NCBI GenBank assembly: GCA_930367205.1
Contig: OV884011.1
Coordinates: forward strand, 112,769,139-112,833,138
Source: Acanthosoma haemorrhoidale
Taxonomy: Eukaryota > Arthropoda > Insecta > Hemiptera > Acanthosomatidae
Length of the DNA: 64,000 bases
Direction: 5' to 3'
The notes beneath the pieces were generated by a model. The model ran no database searches and was not told the origin of the DNA. It saw only the letters and a program-made list of their open reading frames with translations. Position 1 is the first letter of the stretch. The number at the start of each line of letters is the position of its first letter. The translations under genes and the position numbers were made by a program. Of this stretch, positions 48,822 to 61,156 are shown piece by piece.

Positions 48822-49081
48822 TATCCAGTGACGCGGCTGACGGAGGAGCGTGGGGGACTTCCCAAGACTCCGCTTTCTCTTTGCGGTGGATTTGGGGGGT
48901 CTCTGGGCTGTCTGTAAATATTGTATGAATGAGCGAGTGAATGATGAACTGTAAATATTGTATGAATGAGCGAGTGAATGATGAACTGTAAATATTGTAT
49001 GAATGAGAGCATATATCTTAATTACTTATTGCCTTATAAAAGGCAGATTGTAATTATTGCACAATAAAGGAATTAACAATG
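48822..49081 (+). mobile_element. 5'-truncated LINE retrocopy with 12-bp TSD
   Basis: The insertion is flanked by a perfect direct repeat taaagtagaaat (48810-48821 and 49082-49093), the hallmark of target-primed reverse transcription. The 3' 100 bases match the 3' end of the jockey-like element at 61 kb: tgtatgaatgag units, the hairpin gccttataaaaggc (49031-49044), cagattgtaattattgcac and AATAAA at 49063-49068. The tail after AATAAA is ggaattaacaatg and not pure A. The 5' 90 bases (GC-rich, gacgcggctgacggaggagc) come from the element's ORF end/3' UTR. It is too short to code. Confidence 0.85.
48912..49007 (+). repeat. 37-bp tandem repeat, about 2.6 copies
   Basis: The unit ctgtaaatattgtatgaatg-(agcgagtgaatgatgaa) occurs at 48912-48948 and 48949-48985, then a 22-bp partial at 48986-49007. 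It lies within the LINE 3' UTR. The 61 kb copy has a shorter array there. Confidence 0.92.
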
Positions 49082-49093
49082 TAAAGTAGAAAT

Positions 49094-52000
49094 AATAATT
49101 TTTTGCTGTGGTATTTGGCTGTTAATTATTAATAATTCAAAGTTTCGATCTAGCTTGGTTGTGTAATTGAATAATTTTGAATGAAGGTTCGTTGAAATAT
49201 ATATGACATTTATTTATGATGCATGAATGTTTCTAGAAAATGGTAATTGTAATTATTATAGAACGGTGGCCTCAGACAGTTGCTGCTACCTCTTGACTGT
49301 CAAGCAATCAAAATCGGCAGATAATGAATTAGGGGGGTTGATTATTGGCTGACGCGGAAATCCAGTTCCTTAACTGCATCGGAGGGTGGCCGAAGCGTTT
49401 ATGTATGCTCGCTTGAACCGAGGCGGCTCACAATGGATTTACCCCCCTGAAATATGACGGTTTACTTCGTCGGTCGCCCTACATTGCAGGTCATTAGATA
49501 TTTAGATACTTCGTATGCAGACCGATGTCCCTGAAAAACTCTTGTTTAGTTACTCTATGTGACATAAGCTCGATTCTAGCACGGACGAACTGGTTTCGAA
49601 TTGACAAGACCCATCCCCTACGGATAAAGTAAGCATTCCACATTGCCTGGAATAGAATACCAACCCATCTTGTCCCAAGTTAGACAACAAACGAGCATTA
49701 AACCTAACCAACTTGAGTAATACTGACCCGAAGTGGAACTGGAGCAATTCTAACGTTACGCTGGAGTGTTTAGAATATTTGTCGAAAGCTATGGTGATGT
49801 AAACCAACCTGCGGGCAGGCAACTATTTTCCATTATTGGATCAACATCCCACAACAGAAATTGATTCCTGTTTAATGATTACCGGTGGTCGGTTCGTTAG
49901 CCGAACCGGAGAGCACGTGGAGGTTTCTCGTAAACTATTTAACTTCATCAGGCTTGCGCCATTGTGGCTGTAACATGGATGTTACGTGTTTGCTTTCTAC
50001 CTGTAGATCATTAATTCAGCTAATGTCATTAGGGTTTACTTTGTTGCCGTCATTAGCCCTATTCCAGTTCGTGGTCTGGTGTAGGAACGACTGTACTAAA
50101 TCTTTTGTACCTCGTGGAATTTGTTGGTTACCGTGGTACTCGTGGTTACTGTAACGAAAGTATTCGTTGTAATCTAATTACGTGCATAGGGGCACTTTTT
50201 TTTAATTCCGTAGGGTCATCGCGTAGGCTTTCTTGGTTGGAATTCGTACATATTGATCATCATCTGAAAAACTGCTGTGCAGACCAGAAATTCTCTCGAG
50301 CTTCAGACGCGGTTAGATAATTACTTATTGTTTACGATACTACCTTCCATGCTGACTAATGCACAATTTAGTTAGACATGATATTATTAGCTCACATAGT
50401 AGTCTTCCAGCAAAAGTCAAAACATAAAAAAAAATTTATTTTTAATATATACATATTTAATATCAGTTCAACTCTCAGATGCAATGACTGTATTGAATTT
50501 TGAGACAAGAAGGGTGAATTGTTTACAGGTTGCTAACCCAGAATTTTGAGTTTATTACTTGTAGGAAACCTAAACTATGAAATATTTGGGTGTTTCTACG
50601 AAAATTAAATGCGTACTGTATGTTTTATTTTTGAAATTTTGTATGTTGTGTGATTCGAGGAATATTGTAAACTAAGGAAAATGAAATACAGAGTTTATTT
50701 TGCTGTATAGCGGAACGTTATAAAGTTACCAACAACAATATTTAATATGTAAATACACATATTTTGTTGTCAGATTTACTGATTCTCCGGCTGTTTTTTC
50801 TGTAATGACGATTACATGTACAATACAATACACTGAATGGGCGGGCCGCTGGCAACTGAAACCCTATAAAGCAGGCCATGTTGACAAACACTGTCTGCGC
50901 ATGTTCGGTATTTAGGTATGAGGTTTTCCCCTCAACAAACATAGTTTGAGTTACTACATTCTCCCACGTGATAATCAAACTTACACTGTTCCAGTCTAGA
51001 GAACTGTAAGCTACGCTTAAGCATGCTATCGTGTTAAATATTTTATTTTTTGGATTTTTATCATACCTGTTGTGCATTCCAGCCATCCCTTCAGATTATA
51101 TTAAAAATATAATGACTTTTTGTTGCTAATGAAAGGAATATAGTCTTATGATGACTTCTATTAACCTTACTTGTCCGTTTTCATTTTCAAGTTTATGTGA
51201 GTCCTGTGTAAGTTGTTGGCAGTGACATTCACCTTCACTATGTCATGCAGTGAAGAAATTTTTCCTTTACATAATTTTTTTTTTTTTCTCTATAAGTTTT
51301 TAAAGATTACAAAAGTATTGTAGAGGCAGTCAAGTCGGATCCACTTACGTTCCATACTTATCCTTGTTACCCAGAATATTAATTTAAAGAAGCGGCTGGA
51401 GTAATGATTACATTACATACATACGTAGCCTTGAATTTACGTTATGTTTTGTATGAAAGCATTCTTTAAAACCTCTATCTTTTGTTTTGTTAACAACATT
51501 TTTAGAAAGCCAAAACATTTTCAAATATGCTTTGTTATAGTCGGAAGAAGCGTTAGAAAATGTTTCGTATAGTTCTCTCTCTGCGATGGGAATAATTAAA
51601 TTATTATTATTAATCCTTGAATACGTTAACGAACTAAACAGGGAATAAATGATATAACAGTACTTTTTTTTTTGTTTTGCATTCCCTTTCATAGTTTTTA
51701 AGCTTCGATGAGGTAATGCTCAATTAGACACCCTTGTCATATAAATTTGCGATGGTTTTAATAGGCAGAGTTGCCAGAACAAAAACATTAACATTTAATT
51801 TAATAAATTTTTTTTCTCTCTGCTTGCCGATTTATTTAAGTGATGAATTCCACTTCAAAACCTTATCCGTTTCATCGGCATCTCTGCGGGAAAAGCCAGA
51901 GATGTCAATCCAATGATCATCCAGGGCTGATCAGGTGAATGTAGTAGAAGAAACTATTTGACCTTGAATGTCTTTGGCCTTTTTTCCTATTGGTTGAGGA

Positions 52001-55000
52001 GATCGGTAATTGTCTATGAAGTAAAAAATACAACGAAGTTCTTCCTTTTGATGAAATGGTCGTGCCACTTACTATGCCACTTGAGCGACAACCTGGATTT
52101 TTTTTTTTAGCTGGGTAAGTATCTTAGTATTGCTCAAGTGATTCGCAAATTCCAATTACCTTGACCTCCTTCAAGCAAATACGGCTGTGTTCTTCAATTT
52201 CTGCCTTTGTATGTCAGAACCTATTCGACTCCTTTGGAACTAACTTCATGCACTAAATAGTATCGCTGTGAATTCAAGGAGAGGCATATGGTCCTCATGT
52301 TCATAGAACAGTACAGAATAACCCTTTGTACAGATTCCGAAGATAGATATTGTATTATATTTAGGATATCTAATTTATATAAGTTGTTAAAAAAGTTCCC
52401 CTGTCTGCTTTAATATATCTATGGAAAATGGAAGCGTGATTATGCTCATATGGCCAATCGTGTTGTTGAGAACTGTTAGCACCATCTCTCAGGTGATCAG
52501 AAAGTTATCGCTACTTAGATGGCGAAGAAACTGGCGCGCATATACTCCAAATGTGGTCGTATGCCGGGAAAGGAGAAAGCGGAATATATGACCTTCCTAA
52601 TAGATGGCAGAGGTAAATACAACCAATGGGTTCATGAACCTCACTGGTTCCCTACGGACGGCGCAAAATGTTAATTAAGTTGATAATTACAATGAGCTTT
52701 ATCACCTGGAGTTAGGAGTTATGCTTGTCCACCAAGCACCAATCTACCTCTCCTTCAAATCTGCTATAAAATCGCGTAATAGTAGATTCCGTTCATCGAC
52801 CTGTATCTCCCTTCCCACAAATCTGCCTCTTTTGGACATACTTTTTTCATCCGTGCAGCAAACTTTGGGAACTCTGTTACATCATTAGTCGTCTCCCCCA
52901 TCTCACCAAATCTTAAAAACTATATTTTACCACTTCCTTATCTCCCTTTAATATAACATCTCATAATTACCTTTTAATATATTCTTGCAACTTTTCTCTT
53001 TCATTTTGTCCCCTTCATAATTCATATACTGTACCTGTACATGTTAATAGTTACAACTGTGTTTGCGAATGTCATTCGCTTCTATTTATTTTTTTCGTTT
53101 AATATTATACTGTTAATACATTTGAATCGTCATATGTTCATCGGTCCAAAATATATGTATAAGCTATTTATTATTTATAAGCGGAGTAATTTATTTTATA
53201 TTTCTTTACCAGCTTGCAATAATGATTTGTATTTTATTGTTATTCTTAGGGAACAATGACCTAGAGTAAATAGTTTTTCAGTATCATTATTTTTATGGAT
53301 AGTTTAGCTGCATACTCATCAGAGAATTGGTTAAGGTTGGTTATAGAAGAAACCGCTCTCCGTAAAAATGGCCGTTAAGGGAGGTCCGAGATATTGAGAA
53401 GACCATGAAGGAGTCTATAAAACCATTCTGTATACTATAAATAAACTAAAATTTAAAATGCTGTAGAAACCTTTTGAGGATGAGGAAAGAACGCGTACCC
53501 AAGTAAATACCAAAGCAATTTCACTCTTGCAGAAAGAAGAAAGTTTAGAAGGCCAAGAAATATCAGCTAGGGAGTTTAGAGACGAAAAGTGTCAGGACCG
53601 GAAAAGTTATTTTTGGAGACTCGAGTTGAAACAAGTCCCAAATATGTGTATAAACAGAGAAACAATTATTTATTGATTATTACAATAGAATTGTCTATAA
53701 ATCAAATTCATATGTCTGAAAAGACCTAGATCATCTGAAAATTATTTTTTAAAATATTAGATTCCAATTGGTGATTTTCTATTTACTATCATCTAAGGCC
53801 TGTTCATTATATCCGTATATAAATCGGTTTCAGTTCGCTATGGATAATGTTAATCGTGGGAGTTTTTACCCGACGAGTTTTATATCAACACAGATCTCTA
53901 GAAACGTGTTCGAGTAATGAGGTAGCTACTTATCTACCTTGCTGGGTCATTTTACTTTAATCGCCTCCCTGCCTTGTGACGCCTTTGAAAATGGTAAGCC
54001 ACTCATCATCGAGAGCCCGTTCTCACCTAACCTCTCTTTTCTCCAGCCCAGGGTAAGGGCTAATACCCATCAGCGTGTAGAGTATTATAAACTAATTCAG
54101 TAATCATTACCCCCCCCTCGTAATGAATTAAATATTGCTTCGTACTCCTTTCATAACTTGCTTAAGCAGGCTTAACCCCATGACCCCCTGATTAGTGGCA
54201 TACTTTCAACCAGTATGGCGTAGTAATAATTATTTTTACGTCTGCTTGAGTTTACGATAGTCTATTTAAAATCACATCTATTTAAAATTCGATTATACAC
54301 TCATTGAGTTAATTCAGACAGACTAATATAATAACGCATCCATTATAACTTGTTAATAAGTCGGTAGACTCTCACTACCTTCCTGATTCCACCCGCCTCC
54401 TTTATGCATTTCACACCCTATATCCTTCTCATACATCCTTCAAATGGGGAACTCCCCTTAGTGAAAGGCACTCATTAGCCCAAAATAATTTTCCTTTATT
54501 TTTCCCACATCCTATTTTTATATGTTTAAGAGCTAAGGGAAAAAAACAAAAAAAAAACTTGTTAATAACGGTAATCTGTACATTTTATTCACGTGATATT
54601 TTATAAATGTATCAGTTACATGCTCTTTTCCTGAAGTACCTACTTTCCAGTGTCATACCACCGCCCGCCCTCACAAGATAGCTGCATCTCGAAATCAGGA
54701 AGCCTTTCACAAGGAAAGGTCCTAGCCCCTGCACTGTTTACTCTTCATGTACTTAACACGATACATTATGTATTTGAATATCACCTATAACAATACAACC
54801 ATTCCCTTCTCAATACATTATACTGATTATATTTGGTATATTGAATATACTGAAATTATATATTACATAGTCGCCGGCCTGTGTTGACAATTATTGAAAG
54901 TGCTCAGGACAATTAAAAAACAACCGTAATAGACAAAAATTGAAAGATTGAAAACTTATATTATGCTTCATATTCGTTAGCAAATGTTTGGCTTGAAAGT

Positions 55001-55948
55001 TATCTATCCTCGTGATGTTTGTATTCCATGTTGAAAGATGAAAATTAATTCCATATTTATATTTACTCTGACATCCTATTTGCCGGTGTTACATAAATCC
55101 ATTAAATTCCTTTGGTTTTTTATTTGCTACCATAAAAAAAAATGTAGGAAGTTACCTGTCAATAGGACTTGATTACCGTTAAAAACAAAGAAGGTTTTTG
55201 ATAGAATGCAGCGTGCAGTAACCGATAAACTTTACGTGATGGGTACCATAATCTACAAGACTGCGCAAATAACGTCTTTGTTCATTTTCATTTCTTTTTC
55301 GATTCTTCTTGTTCGCTCAGGTTGTAAATGAGTTATCTTGGCTAGCCCACTTACTAGTATCCTAGATGATCTACTTTCTTTGAAAAATACTATGTAACTT
55401 TTAACGATGTAGTAAAAATTATCTAATATGAAATATAATCGATATGTTGCTTACCTAAAGGAATGAATGAGTATTGATAAGGGAATTAACGCAAGAATCA
55501 GACCCTATTTTTTTTTTCCAGTTTTCATCGTTTCGAAGACATTTAAAATAACTTTCTAAAGCTTTTAAAGGAGAGCGGGTTTTTGATTAATATGGTATAT
55601 TAAGTGCCAACATAACATTCCACTGCTGTCAGATGAGTTAAAAAGCCGGGTTGTCTTAGTTCCAGCCGACTAAGTGCTTTTTTACATTATATTAAATTGA
55701 TTTATAACAATTTTTATTCATGCGTTTTTGTCACTAAGAACTGCTTGTCAAACGAAGAAAAAATGCGCGTGTTTGCTATATTTTTTTTTCTGGAAGGCAT
55801 GGTTGTTAAGGACTTTATTTCTTTATTTCGCGTTGTTCTGGGTGTCGAATTTTACTTTAAATTAAGGCCAGCTGCATCCTTAAGTTCATGTAGCATAAAA
55901 TAAAAATGCGCAAGTATTCTAGGATGGAACAGTCGAGACCCTTTTATA
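49094..55948. other. No gene seen
   Basis: The longest frames are minus 49550-49822 (90 codons, preceded by an acceptor-like gcctgcccgcag) and minus 50742-51086 (114 codons). Neither has a recognisable domain nor a phase-matched route to the pentraxin gene. Poly-T and poly-C runs are scattered. Untranslated or unrecognised exons of either flanking gene could be hidden here. Confidence 0.45.
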
Positions 55949-56043
55949 CACAGGTGGTCTGAAAAGTTTCCGACCTCAACATGAAGATGATAATAAAATA
56001 AATAAAAGCTTTGTTAGGTCGGAAACTTTTCAGACCACCCTCG
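55949..56043. mobile_element. 95-bp mariner-type MITE
   Basis: Terminal inverted repeats of 28 bp (55949-55976 and 56016-56043) are perfect over the inner 24 bp (ggtggtctgaaaagtttccg plus acct). They differ only in positions 2-4. They are flanked by TA dinucleotides (55947-55948, 56044-56045), the Tc1/mariner target duplication. The right end CGAGGGTGGTCTGAAAAGTT resembles mariner terminal repeats. Only 39 bases lie between the arms, so it is non-autonomous and would need a transposase from elsewhere in the genome. Confidence 0.9.
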
Positions 56044-58756
56044 TATGCCCGGTGTTCCGACATGTGGTAAGCCCGTACCTTGTAAGCCCAACAACACCGT
56101 AGGCCGTGTATAATGCGATATTAATATGGTTATATAATGCTGAGACGAACCGTGTAAAGGGTACATGCAAGAGGGACACTCCCGGTGACCAGTTTCCTCA
56201 CTGCCAATTGTCCAGCTGCCTCCTTACGTAAAAGTATTTTTCCCTAAACATCTCCTCCATACAGAGCCTACCTACAACGGCACAGGGATAATTGCAGCCT
56301 GAGACCCATGGGAACCCGGCCTACGGTTAGGCCATTGTGTTCGCTCTATGCCCTATGATGGGTCTCCGTCTCTTTCCGAGATTTTCTCTCCATCTGTCGT
56401 GGGAAGTGTTTTCACTGTGTCCAAGATCCCAGAAAGAAGAGCCGCTTCTGAAGATCCCCACGCTAATTTCATTCTTTCTTAATTGGACTTTCTTACGGGG
56501 ATTTATCTATCTAAGATGGAAAAATGATGATCCAAGTCTCTTTCGCTATCGCATTACCTAAAGAACGAATACTAGGCGTTCTGCTTTAATCGTAATTTAA
56601 TTTTATTCCGACAACTTCTGTAAAATCCCTCCCCCCCCCCCTGAACCACAAAGCTTTCTCGGGTAGTGTTTTATAAGATATAACAGGGATAAATCACGCC
56701 CGTGATTTGATATATTGGGGTGCAATAATTCTAACATCCCATGGGAGTGAACCTATTCGATAAAAGATAGTGGTCAATTCACTTGATAATTTGAGAAACC
56801 TCGCGTTTTTATTTTAGTTTTAGTTTTAAGTTTTTAGGTTCAAACGTTTAATGCTGGAAACACATGTAAAAGTTTAGTGTCAGTCTAGTGATTTAAAATC
56901 AGATTTTTTTATTACAAATTTATACACAAATAAATAATAAATTAGTAGTTATTTCTTAATATGGTCTATTTCTTAGATTTGTTGTTGGTACGGTCGATGA
57001 GATAGCAAAGATACATCAATCCAAACTTCTCCACATGTAGTACTTTAAAATAAAAAAAAGTATTTATTTATTTTTGTTAATCTTCTTACTCTTTATTTAG
57101 TAGATAAACTTCATATATTTAACTGGAATTATTGATCAATAAATAATACATATGACAGACGAGAAATTTAATGGTTAATTGTTTCTTAAACTTGATCAGG
57201 AAAGTGTTTCATTTCGGCGGTCAACGAGCGTCCCCGCTTTCTAGTAAGTGTGAATTAAAAAATACAACATTTATTGCAAACTATGCTTAACGTTTTGAAG
57301 CTATTTAATTAATAGGTGTGTCTCCGGCTTTCATTTGGGATTTAACATATAGAGCAGTCATTGTGCAACCGAATGTTGGGTAGCGGTGCGAAATACATCG
57401 AACATCGAGTACGTATAGGCAGGTTGCTCGTTTCACTTTTACTTTCAGGTCACGAGCGCTAAGCTGGGAATAAATGATTTACTATTAGAGAAAAAACCTA
57501 ATGATCGTAGTGGGTTCGTTGATGAATGGACAGGTCTGGTTAAACGAGCAGTTAGTAATAACCGTGTTGCAATGCCTCGTGCCATCTGGTTTTGCAAGTA
57601 ACGCTTCCATCTAGGCGTTTTTAACCCCGCCGGTTTGTTAGTGATGCGATTATCCATTCTATGTGGTCTGGAATATATATTGCAATGCGGTTCCATTCAC
57701 CTTGGCATCGCTCTTACGTTAATAGCCTTGTGGATGTTTATTACACTCACAGCAGTAAAATAAAATATATTATAATACTAAAGGGAAAATTGTATTATGG
57801 GGCATTACGAATGTATTGCTTGTTGAAACACATAGATGTGTAACAAGTTTATGCATTTCAATTATTCTGTTATGTCTACGTCTTGAATTTTAACAGTATT
57901 TGTATTATTAGTTTGTTTTAATCTGTTTTACTAAATGCAACGTTTGCTATATAGCCATAATTGATATTATTGACTACGCCTTTCTCTTTAAGCTATAATT
58001 TAGTGTATATTACTTTTTATAATTATTCTATTATAAAACTATATTTTTTATTGCTTGCTCTATTATTTTATCTTTTGTTAATGGCTCAAAGATCTCTACT
58101 GTTTACTCTGTCCACCGTCTCTGTCGATGGTAGTGGAGCACTTGACTAGACGTTCTTCTCAAAGAAGGGTACGGACTTAACTTGACTGGATTTAGCTAAG
58201 GCCATATATAGAAAGTAGTATGGGAATGTACCTTAATGGCAGGTTCTTGTTGCGAAGAAGCTGTTTTTTCCTCAGTTCAATCGTCTGTCCTGCATTCTAT
58301 TGAGAACATATTAGGGAACATTGGGGGAGAACATTGAAACATGGGGTTGTGTCTAGATGGAGCCTGGTACGAAATCGTAACTATCGTCACATAAGATATA
58401 AGGAAGATTGAATATCACGTGAACATGGGGTTTCTTTTGGTGTGTTTCTAATAATATGTATGACACTTATGATCTATTAATTCGCAGCACCCTCCAGGAA
58501 ATAGTGTACGGTTCTGCCAGCAATTTAGTTTTTATCATCACATGTGTAGTTCTATAGTTTTGCACTGTGGATCCTACTACAAATGAAATTAAAATAGGGA
58601 AGCCCTTCACGTTAGAAAATAATTCTATTAATTAATTGTTAAAGAGACTAGCTACTTGAATCAAGAAGTGGCGAATCTAGCCTGAACTCGCTTTGAGATG
58701 AATACACCCTCATGTCATTTAAATTTCAAAACTTATTTATTAAAAGCCATTCTAGC
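56044..58756. other. No gene seen
   Basis: A C10 run lies near 56632. The frames at 56337-56561 (plus) and 57445-57696 (minus) are not recognised. No repeat or RNA gene was identified. Confidence 0.5.
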
Positions 58757-58761
58757 AATTA

Positions 58762-59172
58762 CGCCAAGCACCGTTTTCGCTACGGCTCTTTAATTATTTG
58801 CCCACTATCTCTCCTGACACAGCCACCTATTGGCCATCAGATCCCAACCGAAATCCAGATCTCCTTGACTTTTTCTTCTACAATAGTTTAGGAACACTAA
58901 ACTATTCACTCAAGCGCCTCGATGACCTCTCCTCTGATCATAGTTCTTTATTATTAACCATTTCCCTTAGACCAATTCACAAACTGCCTCCTCCTTCATT
59001 TATTAGGGGCCCAGTTGACTGGGACCACTTCCGTCAGCTTCTTACAGAGTCCGTAAACCTCAAATTATCCCTGAAAACATCCCAAGACCTAGACGATGCA
59101 GTGCATTCTTTCACTACTCTGGTCCAGAGGTCGGCTTGGGAGGCATCGTCACCCAAGAATCCACAATCATAA
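58762..59172 (+). pseudogene. Endonuclease C-terminal fragment of LINE
   Basis: From 58757 the frame reads NYAKHRFRYGS. A frameshift or short deletion near 58785-58797 then moves it to LPTISPDTATYWPSDPNRNP, then DLLDFFFYNS, and SSDHSSLLLTI, which carries the conserved (S)DH of apurinic-type LINE endonucleases. The fold's N-terminal catalytic residues lie upstream of the truncation. A second shift near 59125-59185 (one base gained or two lost) separates it from the reverse transcriptase frame. Confidence 0.8.
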
Positions 59173-60976
59173 TCGTTTACCTCAGCATCTCAAAGATCTA
59201 ATCAAATCCAAACGCCGCTCTAGAACAGTGTGGCAAAGATCCCGGCATCCTGCTGATCGCCGCTCGTACAATCAGTACTGCCGATTGGTAAAGCGGCGAT
59301 TGGCATCCTTCCGTTCTGATTCTTTCAATTCCTACCTCTCCTCTCTGTCTACCAGGGATAACTCCTTGTGGAATGTAACCAAAAAAATCCTAAAGTATCA
59401 ACCTGTTTCACATCCACTCCGTCGTGATGATGGGTCCTGGGCGGCCTCGGATGGGGATAGGTCGGAGGAATTTGCTCTGCATCTTACCCATACTTTCACA
59501 CCTCACCTTTCTCATCAAAGCCATACTCACAGCAAAACTGTGGAAGATTTCCTCACTTCACCTATTCCTCTCTCTCTTCCACCAAAAGCCGTTAATCCCT
59601 CTGAGGTCAAATACCTTCTGAAAAACTTACCTTACAGAAAATCCCCTGGATATGATCTCCTAACTCCTCAAATTCTCAAACAACTTCCTCCTAAAGCCAT
59701 AATCTTCCTAACCTATATATATAATTGCATTATCCGAACGACGCACTTTCCTCTCCTCTGGAAACATTCCATTATTGTCCTATTCGCCAAACCCGGTAAA
59801 CCACCCAATGACACCTCATCTTACCGTCCAATTAGCCTACTCCCTATCCTCTCAAAAATATTTGAGAAACTCCTACTAAAACGTCTACTTCCAATTGTTG
59901 AATCCAAAAACCTTTTTCCCACACACCAGTTTGGTTTCCGCCAACGACATTCCACTGCTCAACAAGGCCTTCGCGTTGTTGATCACGTCTCCTCAGCCCT
60001 TGAAACCAAAAAGTATTGCACTGCTGCCTTTCTCGATATAGCTCAAGCTTTTGACAGGGTTTGGCACGCAGGTTTGCTCTACAAGCTCAAAAGACATTTA
60101 CCACAGACCCTTTTCCTAATCCTACAGTCCTACTTTTCAAACCGCTTCTTCCAAGTCCGCTGTGGCTTAGAATACTCTAACTACTATCCCATAAATGCAG
60201 GAGTTCCACAGGGCAGTGTCCTAGGCCCCATCCTCTATAACCTATACACCGCTGATGTCCCCTCTACTTCCAACACCTTCTTGGCCACATTTGCAGATGA
60301 CACTGCAGTCTTGTCATCCCACCCAGACCCCGACATAGCATCCCATAACCTTCAAAAACACCTTAACGAGATCGAGTATTGGTGCAATCAATGGCGGATC
60401 AAAGTTAATGAAGCAAAATGCTCCCACATTACCTTCACCCTTTGTCGCAAGACTTGTCCATTAGTTTATTTTAATTCTATTCCTCTCCCAGTAACCGAGA
60501 CAGTACGGTACTTAGGCTTCCATCTCGACAAACGACTGACCTGGAACCCACATACGAGACTAAAAAGACAAGAACTAAACAGACGCTTTGGACAACTGTA
60601 CAGACTACTTCAAAGGACATCCCATCTCTCAATAGAAAATAAACTACTAATCTACAAAGTTATACTTAAACCAATCTGGACATACGGAATAGAGCTATGG
60701 GGGACAGCAAAAAAGTCGAACATCAAGCGTATCCAATCCTTTCAATCCAAAGTCCTGAGAACAATAGTAAATGCCCCTTATTATGTCAGCAACAAAACCC
60801 TTCATAACGACCTTAATATACCCTACATTCTAGAACTCATCCCTTCCAAGTTTATGAAATTCCACAGTAGCCTTTCCAACCACCCTAATCCTGTAGCACA
60901 GTCTTTGCACTGCGCCACTCATCCCTATAATCCTCCTCGGAAACTGAAACGGCAGTGGCCTCGTGACCTGCTATAA
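59096..60976 (+). CDS. Jockey-like reverse transcriptase (LINE ORF2, partial)
   Basis: An open frame of 626 codons; the first ~30 residues are out of the true frame because of the upstream frameshift. Reverse transcriptase blocks appear in order: KSPGYDLLTP, YRPISLLPILSKIFEKL (Tyr at residue 243), HQFGFRQRHST, FLDIAQAFDRVWH (first catalytic Asp), AGVPQGSVLGP (residues 368-378), and FADD (399-402) with the catalytic Asp pair. RYLGFHLDKRLTW, WTYGIELWGTA and the C-terminal RKLKRQWPRDLL complete the jockey-clade pattern. All catalytic residues are kept, so the protein could be active if translated, but it lacks a complete endonuclease. In the cell it would copy LINE RNA at nicked chromosomal targets. 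Confidence 0.92.
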   Translation: MQCILSLLWSRGRLGRHRHPRIHNHNRLPQHLKDLIKSKRRSRTVWQRSRHPADRRSYNQYCRLVKRRLASFRSDSFNSYLSSLSTRDNSLWNVTKKILKYQPVSHPLRRDDGSWAASDGDRSEEFALHLTHTFTPHLSHQSHTHSKTVEDFLTSPIPLSLPPKAVNPSEVKYLLKNLPYRKSPGYDLLTPQILKQLPPKAIIFLTYIYNCIIRTTHFPLLWKHSIIVLFAKPGKPPNDTSSYRPISLLPILSKIFEKLLLKRLLPIVESKNLFPTHQFGFRQRHSTAQQGLRVVDHVSSALETKKYCTAAFLDIAQAFDRVWHAGLLYKLKRHLPQTLFLILQSYFSNRFFQVRCGLEYSNYYPINAGVPQGSVLGPILYNLYTADVPSTSNTFLATFADDTAVLSSHPDPDIASHNLQKHLNEIEYWCNQWRIKVNEAKCSHITFTLCRKTCPLVYFNSIPLPVTETVRYLGFHLDKRLTWNPHTRLKRQELNRRFGQLYRLLQRTSHLSIENKLLIYKVILKPIWTYGIELWGTAKKSNIKRIQSFQSKVLRTIVNAPYYVSNKTLHNDLNIPYILELIPSKFMKFHSSLSNHPNPVAQSLHCATHPYNPPRKLKRQWPRDLL

Positions 60977-61156
60977 TCGCGTGACAGTGGGAGTCCTGGC
61001 AATGGCCAGTTTCTCCAATCATGTCTTATTGTATGAATGAGTGAGTGAATGATGACTGTAAATATGGTATGAATGAGATCATTTATCTGTATTATTATTG
61101 CCTTATAAAAGGCAGATTGTAATTATTGCACAATAAAGTTATAAAAAAAAAAAAAA

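Larger units (their letters stand above)
58757..61156 (+). mobile_element. Jockey-like LINE, 5'-truncated
   Basis: It begins inside the endonuclease domain (NYAKHRF, the 'NAKH' block, at 58757). Next come the end of the endonuclease and a reverse transcriptase ORF ending at 60976, then a 3' UTR with tgtatgaatgag repeats, the hairpin gccttataaaaggc (61100-61113), AATAAA at 61132-61137 and A14 at 61143-61156. ORF1 and the endonuclease N-terminus are missing, as is usual for truncated LINE insertions. Two frameshifts break the ORF, so it is not autonomous. The rest looks little decayed, suggesting recent insertion. Only a weak atttatta direct repeat was seen at the flanks. Confidence 0.92.

Noticed and set aside
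48821..49012. 63-codon minus frame with repeated IQYLQFIIHSL-like units.
   Set aside because: It is an artefact of the 37-bp tandem repeat in a LINE 3' UTR read backwards.
49550..49822. 90-codon minus frame preceded by an acceptor-like gcctgcccgcag.
   Set aside because: No donor in the required phase and no family resemblance; retained only as a note.
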